Part shown: piece by piece, positions 1 through 4,216 of the stretch
Numbering within the stretch: position 1 is the stretch's first letter
How the letters are laid out: every line of letters starts with the position of its first letter
Origin: an uncultured Clostridia bacterium
GTDB taxonomy: Bacteria; Bacillota; Clostridia; Oscillospirales; Acutalibacteraceae
Direction of reading: 5' to 3'
Assembly (NCBI GenBank): GCA_946409885.1
Contig: CAMJYF010000110.1
Span: forward strand, 1-6,545
Length of the DNA stretch: 6,545 nucleotides
Made by a program: the position numbers and the translations under genes
The notes under the pieces: model-generated
Seen by the model: the letters and a program-made list of their open reading frames with translations, nothing else
The model's database searches: none
Told to the model about the DNA's origin: nothing

Positions 1-69
1 AAACCCCGCCAGCGGCGCGGCGCACAGCAGCAGGGCCGCGGTCAACAGAATCGCAAGATACTTCTTCAT
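1..69 (-). CDS. N-terminus of an exported protein (signal peptide only, partial)
   Basis: Only the first 23 codons are in the window; the gene continues past position 1. The peptide begins MKKYLAILLTAALLLCAAP: a short basic N-region, then a hydrophobic run of Leu and Ala, and small residues suited to signal peptidase I cleavage. The single Cys is preceded by LLL, a poor lipobox, so a lipoprotein is possible but less likely. The start is well supported: a TAGGAGG ribosome binding site lies at 78-84 on the minus strand, 8 nt before the ATG at 67-69. The mature protein cannot be identified. Its leader (70-251) is strongly structured and carries a terminator-like hairpin, so the gene may be regulated by transcription attenuation. 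Confidence 0.8.
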   Translation of the reverse strand, partial: MKKYLAILLTAALLLCAAPLAGF

Positions 70-89
70 GTGCAAATCCTCCTACAATC

Positions 90-116
90 AAAAAATGCGC
101 AGCCGGAGCCGCGCAT
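90..116 (-). terminator. Rho-independent terminator-like hairpin in the leader of the secreted-protein gene
   Basis: Read on the minus strand, 116-95 forms a 9-bp stem (AUGCGCGGC with GCUGCGCAU) closed by a UCCG loop and followed by a run of U at 94-90. One pair is G-U on the minus strand and would be an A-C mismatch on the plus strand, so the minus strand is the likely functional one. It lies only 6 nt upstream of the ribosome binding site, and no minus-strand gene lies before it. That places it inside a 5' leader, as an attenuator or as the end of a small RNA of about 160 nt. The upstream AUGCG at 127-123 repeats the 5' arm and could compete for the 3' arm, but this alternative pairing is weak. 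Confidence 0.65.
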
Positions 117-139
117 GAAAAACGCATACTCCCGCTTGC

Positions 140-251
140 GCCACACAAGTTTCGCATTACATAAAACCGAATACATACGAAATAGGAGAACACATTTTTG
201 CCAAAGGCAAAATGCATTCTGGTTTCATGTAAAAATATTCACTTGTGTGGC
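140..251 (-). promoter_or_regulatory. Structured leader RNA candidate (nested 112-nt dyad)
   Basis: An exact 11-bp inverted repeat (GCCACACAAGT at 140-150, ACTTGTGTGGC at 241-251) closes the structure. Inside it, 157-176 pairs with 212-232 over 20 positions with one bulged base (220). Two of these positions (163/226 and 173/215) are A-C on the plus strand but become U-G wobbles on the minus strand, favouring a minus-strand RNA. An apical hairpin TTTTGCC-AAA-GGCAAAA sits at 196-212 and competes for the innermost pair. The predicted +1 of the minus promoter falls at about 251, the first base of the closing stem. I do not recognise a known riboswitch, T-box or 6S RNA; the dyad is short for 6S RNA and has no large central bubble. 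A DNA-level palindromic element is the main alternative. Confidence 0.5.
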
Positions 252-257
252 AGTTTC

Positions 258-286
258 AGTTTACCATATCCCCGCCCGCAATGCAA
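258..286 (-). promoter_or_regulatory. Sigma-A-like promoter for the leader and secreted-protein gene
   Basis: On the minus strand the -35 is TTGCAT (286-281), followed by a 17-bp spacer and the -10 TAAACT (263-258), which carries an extended TGG just upstream. The -35 is weak (three of six consensus bases), but the spacing is ideal and the extended -10 compensates. Transcription would start near 251 and give a 5' UTR of about 182 nt. The 263-300 dyad covers the spacer and the -35. Confidence 0.5.
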
Positions 287-300
287 GCGGAAAATATGGT
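263..300. repeat. Dyad overlapping the minus-strand promoter (possible operator)
   Basis: ACCATAT at 263-269 is the exact inverse of ATATGGT at 294-300. An inner CCGC (272-275) faces GCGG (287-290). The axis lies at about 281.5, on the -35 element. A symmetric site over a promoter suggests a repressor operator, but no candidate regulator gene is in the window and the dyad could also be chance. Confidence 0.35.
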
Positions 301-331
301 TTCATCCAATCCTTTTTGTTTGATCGCGGCC

Positions 332-390
332 CGTCCGCGCTTTCCCGCATCGCCAAACGCGCCGGTATGCGACGGGAAAGCGTTCGGACG
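332..390. repeat. 59-bp imperfect palindrome
   Basis: CGTCCG (332-337) pairs with CGGACG (385-390), CGCTTTCCCG (338-347) with CGGGAAAGCG (373-382), and TCGC (350-353) with GCGA (369-372). That is 20 bp of stem interrupted by two 2-nt bulges, with a 15-nt loop. No T run follows closely on either strand, so a standard terminator is not supported. It lies between the two divergent promoters in non-coding DNA. Its role is unknown; it could be a REP-like element or a regulatory structure. Confidence 0.55.
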
Positions 391-398
391 ACGCACCG

Positions 399-482
399 AT
401 TTTTCAGAAAAATGTGTGTTTTGCCGCCGATATTTTTCAGAAAAACGTGCAAAACCTGCGTTGTATTTTTCAGAAAAACGTG
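399..482. repeat. Three 33-bp-phased palindromic repeats upstream of the ATPase gene
   Basis: The 18-bp unit ATTTTTCAGAAAAACGTG occurs at 399-416 (with T for C at position 15), 432-449 and 465-482. The starts are exactly 33 bp apart each time, about three helical turns, so the copies would face the same side of the DNA. Each contains the near-symmetric TTTTTCAGAAAAA, while the 15 bp between copies are not conserved. The third copy lies in the spacer of the ATPase promoter, as expected of operator sites for a cooperative dimeric regulator. The regulator is not visible here. An 11-residue coding repeat is considered less likely because the region holds a promoter. Confidence 0.7.
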
Positions 483-489
483 TTATACT
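461..489 (+). promoter_or_regulatory. Sigma-A-like promoter of the ATPase gene
   Basis: The -35 is TTGTAT (461-466), followed by a 17-bp spacer and the -10 TATACT (484-489). The predicted start of transcription is near 496, giving a leader of about 28 nt before the TTG start at 524. The spacer contains the third phased palindrome, so a protein bound there would block RNA polymerase. Confidence 0.6.
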
Positions 490-523
490 ACAGATGGATT
501 CTTTTGAAGGGACGGTGTTTCAT

Positions 524-1816
524 TTGAAACGCAGCGCGATGCAGGCTCTTGTCAACTGGAAAAGCAGCGACGAACGCAAACCCATGGTATTAAAGGGGGC
601 GCGGCAGGTGGGCAAAACCTGGCTGATGAAGGAATTTGGGAAACAATATTATCAGAACTGCGTTTACTGCAACTTTGATGAAGAAGACGAACTGAAATCT
701 GTTTTTAAGGCAAACAAAAACCCCCACCGTATCATTGAGCTTCTCTCCATGATCGCGGGGGAAAAGATACGCCCCGGGGAAACGCTGATCCTCTTCGACG
801 AGATTCAGGAATGCCCGCAGGCGCTCAATTCGCTGAAGTACTTTAAGGAAAACGCCAACGAATATCATATTGTGGCCGCCGGAAGTCTGCTGGGGACGCT
901 GCTCGCCAAGCCGAAATCCTACCCGGTCGGCATGGTCAACCTGCTTGATCTCTCCCCCATGGGCTTTGACGAGTTCCTCCGCGCGGTCGATCCCGCGCTG
1001 TTCGCCTACTATGAAAGCATCCAAAAGGAACAGCCAATCGAGGAAATCTTCCACAACCGTTTGCTGGACGCCTATAACAGTTACCTGATTATCGGCGGTA
1101 TGCCGGAATGCGTGGCTTCGTGGGTGAAATACAAAGATCCCGCCCGCGTATCACAGATCCAGCAGGAACTGACAGAGGTTTATGAAAATGACTTTTCCAA
1201 ACACAACGGCAGCGTCAACAGCGGACGGATCCTTATGGTATTCCGAAGCATTGTTTCACAGCTGGCCAAGCCGAACGAAAAATTCATGTATGGCGCGGTG
1301 CGGGAAGGCGGCAGGGCCAGGGACTTTGAAGAAGCGATCGAATGGCTTGTTTCAGCGGGCATGCTCAACCGCGTTTACAATGTCTCCAAGATGGAGCATC
1401 CGCTTGCCGCCTTTGATAAGCTGGATCAATTCAAGCTCTTTCTGTTCGACACCGGTCTGCTCAAGCATATGGCCGGCATTGACAACAGCGCCATCCTTTT
1501 GAAAACCGATTATCAGTTCAAGGGGCCGCTGACGGAAAACTATGTTTTGCAGCAGCTGCGCGGACAGTTTGACGTTGCGCCCCGATACTACTCCGACAAG
1601 AACAGCGAAATTGACTTTGTGCTGCAATACGGCACGGAGATCATTCCCGTTGAAGCCAAAGGCGGGCAGGACAAATCCGCGCCGTCGTTTAAAAAGTACG
1701 TCAAAGACAACCAACCGGCGCACGCCCTGCGGTATTCCAAACGCGGCTACAAAAAAGATGGGCAAATCACGAATCTGCCCTTATATCTCGCCAGTAAAAC
1801 AAGGGAATTGCTTTAA
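524..1816 (+). CDS. AAA_14/DUF4143-type ATP-binding protein
   Basis: This encodes a 430-residue AAA-type ATPase with the usual two-part layout: an N-terminal AAA_14 domain and a C-terminal DUF4143 domain. Visible motifs are Walker A GARQVGKT (residues 25-32), Walker B LILFDE (Asp92, Glu93), the family AAGSLLG segment, and the hallmark YLIIGGMP (187-194). The C-terminal part has SEIDFV (Glu362, Asp364) and PVEAK (Glu377, Lys379), an arrangement like the D-ExK core of PD-(D/E)XK folds; nuclease activity is inference only. The length is typical for the family. The open frame runs back to 245, but that stretch contains the promoter and repeats. TTG524 gives MKRSAMQALVNWK, the usual family N-terminus, with GAAGGG at 506-511 as a somewhat distant ribosome binding site. 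Met at 539 is an alternative start. The cellular role of the family is not established. It is a single-gene unit, convergent with the ABC gene downstream. Confidence 0.9.
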   Translation: MKRSAMQALVNWKSSDERKPMVLKGARQVGKTWLMKEFGKQYYQNCVYCNFDEEDELKSVFKANKNPHRIIELLSMIAGEKIRPGETLILFDEIQECPQALNSLKYFKENANEYHIVAAGSLLGTLLAKPKSYPVGMVNLLDLSPMGFDEFLRAVDPALFAYYESIQKEQPIEEIFHNRLLDAYNSYLIIGGMPECVASWVKYKDPARVSQIQQELTEVYENDFSKHNGSVNSGRILMVFRSIVSQLAKPNEKFMYGAVREGGRARDFEEAIEWLVSAGMLNRVYNVSKMEHPLAAFDKLDQFKLFLFDTGLLKHMAGIDNSAILLKTDYQFKGPLTENYVLQQLRGQFDVAPRYYSDKNSEIDFVLQYGTEIIPVEAKGGQDKSAPSFKKYVKDNQPAHALRYSKRGYKKDGQITNLPLYLASKTRELL

Positions 1817-1823
1817 GCCGCCG

Positions 1824-1879
1824 CTTCCGCCAATGGTAGTTAACGCTCCGCCCGGGACCGGGCGGAATTGCGGCGGAAG
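1824..1879. terminator. GC-rich nested dyad between convergent genes
   Basis: The inner stem TCCGCCCG (1847-1854) pairs with CGGGCGGA (1859-1866) around a GGAC loop, and the outer arms CTTCCGCC (1824-1831) and GGCGGAAG (1872-1879) also match. It fills the 78-bp gap between the stop of the ATPase gene (1816) and the stop of the ABC gene (1895), where a shared bidirectional terminator would be expected. Neither strand has a U tract after the hairpin, so intrinsic termination would be weak. Confidence 0.45.
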
Positions 1880-1894
1880 GTGTTCCAAGCAAAT

Positions 1895-3643
1895 CTACGC
1901 GAACTGGCTGTTGAACAGGTTGGTATAAAACCCGTTTTTGGCCAGCAGCTCCTCATGGGTGCCCTGTTCGATGATGCGGCCTTTATCCATCACAAGGATG
2001 CGGTCCGCGCCCAGGATGGTGGAAAGCCGGTGGGCCACGATAAAGCTGGTGCGGCCGGTCATCATCTCGTCAAAGGCTTTTTGAATGCGGATCTCCGTGC
2101 GGGTGTCGATGGAGCTGGTGGCCTCGTCCAATATCAGCATGGGCGGCAGACAGAGCATCACGCGGGTGATGCACAGCAGCTGCTTCTGCCCTTCGGAAAG
2201 GGAGCCGCCGTCCTCGCCGATCATGGTATCCAGCCCCTGGGGCAGCCGTTTGATGAAGGACCAGGCGTGGGCCCGTTTCGCCGCCGCCACGATCTCCTCC
2301 TCCGTGGCGTCCGGCTTCCCGAAGGCGATGTTCTCCCGCACGGTGCCGGGGGTGAGCCAGGTCTCCTGCAGCACCATGCCGTAGCGCGAGCGTAACGCTT
2401 TGCGCTTCATTTTTTTGATCTCCACCCCGTCCACGGCGATGGTCCCTTTATCGGTATCGTAAAAGCGCATCAGCAGGTTGATAAAGGTGGTTTTGCCGCA
2501 GCCGGTGGGCCCCACGATGGCGATCTTCTGCCCCCGCTTTACCGAGAGGTTGAAGTCCTCGATCAGCGGCTTTGCCTTATCGTAAGAAAAAGATACCTCA
2601 CAGATCTCCACGTCCCCGTTCACCGTCTCCGGGGCCAGCTCACCGTCGGGCGCTTCGTCGGCGGTGTCCAGCATCTCAAACACCCGGGCGGCGCAGGCCA
2701 GGGCGTTCTGCAGCTCCGCCGCAACGCCGGAGATCTCGTTGAAGGGCTTGGTGTATTTATCCGCGTAGCTGAGCATGGCGGTCAGCATGCCCACGGTGAA
2801 CGCCCCGCCGGAGGTGATGGCGGCGAAGGCCCCCGCCAGCGCCACCACCGCGTAGACCAGCGAGTTGACGAAGCGGGTGACGGGGTTGGTGATGGAGGAC
2901 CAGAAGATGGCCTTCAGCGAGACCTTTTTCAGGTTTTCATTCAAAGCGTTGAACTTGCCAAGGTAAGTGGCCTGCTGGCAGAAAGCCCGCAGGGTCTTCA
3001 GGTTGCCCGCCGTCTCGTTGATCAGGGCGGTCTGGTCCGCGCGGACGGCGGACTGCTCCCGGAAAAAGCCGTAGGTGCGCCCGGCGATCAGCTTGGCGGC
3101 GAACAGCGACAGGGGCGTGAGCACCACCACTGCCGCAGTGATGACAAGATTCATCCGCAGCATGAAGACCAGCGTCCCGGCGATGGTCAGCACCCCGGAA
3201 AACAGCTGGGTGGCCCCCAGCAGCAGGCCGTCGGAAAAGCGGTCGATATCCGCGGACATGCGGCTGACCGTCTCCCCGGTGGGGTGGGAATCCAGATAGC
3301 TTAAGGGCAGCGTGTTGATCTTGGCGTAGAGGTCGCCCCGCAGGCGCTGCACCGTGCGGCAGGCCATGCGGTTGTTCAGGCTGCCGGTCAGCCAGGAGGC
3401 CGCGGCGCAGACGGCGGTCATCACCGCCGCCGTGAGCAGGGGGCGGTCCACCAGGGATACGTCGGTTTTGGCGATCCCGATGATCCGGTCGATGGCCTGC
3501 CCGAACAGCAGCGGCGTATAGAGGGTGAAAAACACCTCCGCCGCCGCAAACAGCAGCGACAGCGCCACCAGCGGCTTATAGTGCGAAACGGCTTTCAGGC
3601 AGCGTTTCAGGGTGCCTTGGGGGGCTTTTTGTTTCATCTTCAT
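1895..3643 (-). CDS. ABC exporter half-transporter, catalytically competent NBD (heterodimer subunit)
   Basis: This is a 582-residue type IV ABC exporter half, with an N-terminal six-helix membrane domain (about 20-310) and a C-terminal ATPase domain (about 345-575). Motifs are A-loop Tyr354, Walker A GPTGCGKT (378-385), Q-loop Gln426, Walker B LILDE (Asp506, catalytic Glu507) and H-loop His538. The signature is LSEGQ (482-486) rather than LSGGQ. This complements the partner at 4217-5965, so the predicted complex has one consensus site (this Walker A/B with the partner's FSGGQ) and one degenerate site, as in TM287/288-type exporters. The substrate cannot be told from sequence; drugs, lipids or peptides are typical. 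The frame opens back to a GTG at 3730, but that extension overlaps the reverse complement of a plus-strand promoter. ATG3643 (MKMKQKAPQG) or the ATG two codons on better fits the family. No ribosome binding site precedes either, which is odd. Confidence 0.93.
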   Translation of the reverse strand: MKMKQKAPQGTLKRCLKAVSHYKPLVALSLLFAAAEVFFTLYTPLLFGQAIDRIIGIAKTDVSLVDRPLLTAAVMTAVCAAASWLTGSLNNRMACRTVQRLRGDLYAKINTLPLSYLDSHPTGETVSRMSADIDRFSDGLLLGATQLFSGVLTIAGTLVFMLRMNLVITAAVVVLTPLSLFAAKLIAGRTYGFFREQSAVRADQTALINETAGNLKTLRAFCQQATYLGKFNALNENLKKVSLKAIFWSSITNPVTRFVNSLVYAVVALAGAFAAITSGGAFTVGMLTAMLSYADKYTKPFNEISGVAAELQNALACAARVFEMLDTADEAPDGELAPETVNGDVEICEVSFSYDKAKPLIEDFNLSVKRGQKIAIVGPTGCGKTTFINLLMRFYDTDKGTIAVDGVEIKKMKRKALRSRYGMVLQETWLTPGTVRENIAFGKPDATEEEIVAAAKRAHAWSFIKRLPQGLDTMIGEDGGSLSEGQKQLLCITRVMLCLPPMLILDEATSSIDTRTEIRIQKAFDEMMTGRTSFIVAHRLSTILGADRILVMDKGRIIEQGTHEELLAKNGFYTNLFNSQFA

Positions 3644-3683
3644 CTTATCTGTTACAAAGCAAATGACGTAATGAAAAAGAGGG

Positions 3684-3712
3684 TTGATTCTTTTCTGTTT
3701 TTGCGGTACAAT
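3684..3712 (+). promoter_or_regulatory. Sigma-A-like promoter of the DUF4160/DUF2442 unit
   Basis: The -35 is TTGATT (3684-3689), followed by a 17-bp spacer and the -10 TACAAT (3707-3712), five of six bases of the consensus. A strong ribosome binding site, AAGGAGG (3717-3723), follows almost at once, 8 nt before the GTG at 3732. The promoter points away from the ABC gene at 1895-3643 and toward DUF2442, and looks intact although the first gene it serves is broken. Confidence 0.75.
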
Positions 3713-3731
3713 AAAAAAGGAGGCGATCACG

Positions 3732-3808
3732 GTGCCCGAAATAACAAGGTTTTACGGAAGCAAATGTGGGAAACGCAGCGCATCCAAAAGCTGCCTCCCC
3801 TGCAGTGA
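3732..3808 (+). pseudogene. Remnant of a DUF4160 gene (internal deletion with frameshift)
   Basis: The 5' end is intact: AAGGAGG at 3717-3723, a GTG start, then MPEITRFYG, which matches the usual opening of DUF4160 proteins (MPxISRFYG). The conserved core with its His-rich DHNPPHFH-like motif is missing. In another reading frame the segment at about 3763-3808 reads MWETQRIQKLPPLQ and a TGA stop, which resembles the usual DUF4160 C-terminus. The two ends are therefore joined out of frame within about 77 bp, against a normal gene of about 250-300 bp. Translation from the GTG would instead run on as a 51-residue peptide to the stop at 3885-3887, overlapping DUF2442. The N-terminal match and the DUF2442 neighbour make the call fairly safe; the C-terminal match is from memory of the family. 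Confidence 0.65.
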
Positions 3809-3825
3809 CCGTCAGGAGGGATACC

Positions 3826-4086
3826 ATGATTCCGCGAATCAAATCGTTGCAACCGATCGAGGATTACCGTCTGGCCGTTGTATTTGACGATGGAAAAAAA
3901 GTCATCTATGACGTGAAAGACGATATACAGTCACTGCCCGGCTACGGGCTGCTGCAGGAAACGGCCGGGCTGTTCCGGAATGTCCGGCTGGACGCAAGCC
4001 GCACCTGCGTTTACTGGAACAGCGAGATCGACCTGCCCAGCGACGCCATTTACGAATACGGCGTTCCCATGACAGAAGCAGGATAA
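3826..4086 (+). CDS. DUF2442 domain protein
   Basis: This 86-residue protein begins MIPRIKSLQPIEDYRLAVVF, followed by DDGKKVIYDVKD and, near the end, an SEIDLPSDAIYEYG segment. This is the full DUF2442 layout at normal length. AGGAGGG (3814-3820), 5 nt before ATG3826, fixes the start and excludes the 20-residue upstream extension. DUF2442 genes commonly follow DUF4160 genes, and the pair has been treated as a putative toxin-antitoxin-like module whose biochemistry is not settled. Here the partner is collapsed, so the gene may be an orphan. It is read antisense to the ABC genes on both sides, from the promoter at 3684, and ends at a strong terminator (4105-4138). A function cannot be assigned beyond the family. 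Confidence 0.85.
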   Translation: MIPRIKSLQPIEDYRLAVVFDDGKKVIYDVKDDIQSLPGYGLLQETAGLFRNVRLDASRTCVYWNSEIDLPSDAIYEYGVPMTEAG

Positions 4087-4104
4087 TACAACAGAACGCA
4101 TTTT

Positions 4105-4138
4105 GACGCTTGCGGAAGGGCAGGCGTCTTTATTTTTT
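4105..4138 (+). terminator. Strong rho-independent terminator after DUF2442
   Basis: GACGCTTGC (4105-4113) pairs with GCAGGCGTC (4120-4128) over 9 bp with one U-G wobble around a GGAAGG loop, followed by the T-rich tract TTTATTTTTT (4129-4138). It starts 18 nt after the DUF2442 stop. The T tract exists only on the plus strand, so minus-strand read-through from the upstream ABC gene should not be stopped here. Confidence 0.9.
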
Positions 4139-4170
4139 GCATCATGCAGCCCGGGCCGGGCGTGTTACGG

Positions 4171-4209
4171 CGCGGCGCTTCCGCGGCGTTTAGGCCCGCT
4201 TCCGGCGGG
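4171..4209 (-). other. Two GC-rich hairpins just after the upstream ABC gene
   Basis: CGCGG (4171-4175) pairs with CCGCG (4181-4185), and CCCGC (4195-4199) with GCGGG (4205-4209); each has a 5-nt loop containing TTCC or part of it. They lie directly downstream of the ABC stop at 4217 on the minus strand. No U tract follows, so they could be weak terminators, 3' end stabilisers, or leftover GC-rich spacer at the edge of the inserted unit. The rest of the gap (4139-4170) is also GC-rich but shows nothing definite. Confidence 0.35.
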
Positions 4210-4216
4210 ATGGTGT

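Noticed and set aside
140..251. 6S RNA
   Set aside because: The closing stem and long hairpin are suggestive, but the dyad is only 112 nt and the internal loop is 6 by 8 nt, lacking the large central bubble of 6S RNA.
198..320. Small plus-strand ORF from TTG198 after AGGAG
   Set aside because: A non-ATG start inside a hairpin arm with no recognisable protein features; the AGGAG match is likely chance within the dyad loop.
399..482. Miniature CRISPR array
   Set aside because: The units are 18 bp with 15-bp gaps, only three copies, and no cas genes are present. The A/T palindrome at a promoter fits operator sites better.
245..523. In-frame 93-residue N-terminal extension of the ATPase, including an 11-residue FSEK repeat
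   Set aside because: The stretch contains a promoter and non-coding palindromes, and the family N-terminus begins at the TTG at 524. The apparent peptide repeat is the 33-bp DNA repeat read in frame.
3644..3730. 29-residue N-terminal extension of the ABC half-transporter from GTG3730
   Set aside because: It lacks a ribosome binding site, is the reverse complement of a good plus-strand promoter and ribosome binding site, and goes beyond the family's normal N-terminus.
3645..4216. Target-site duplication flanking the DUF4160/DUF2442 unit
   Set aside because: Only a shared GTTAC pentamer was seen near both edges, and no terminal inverted repeats or integrase. This is too short to support a mobile element.
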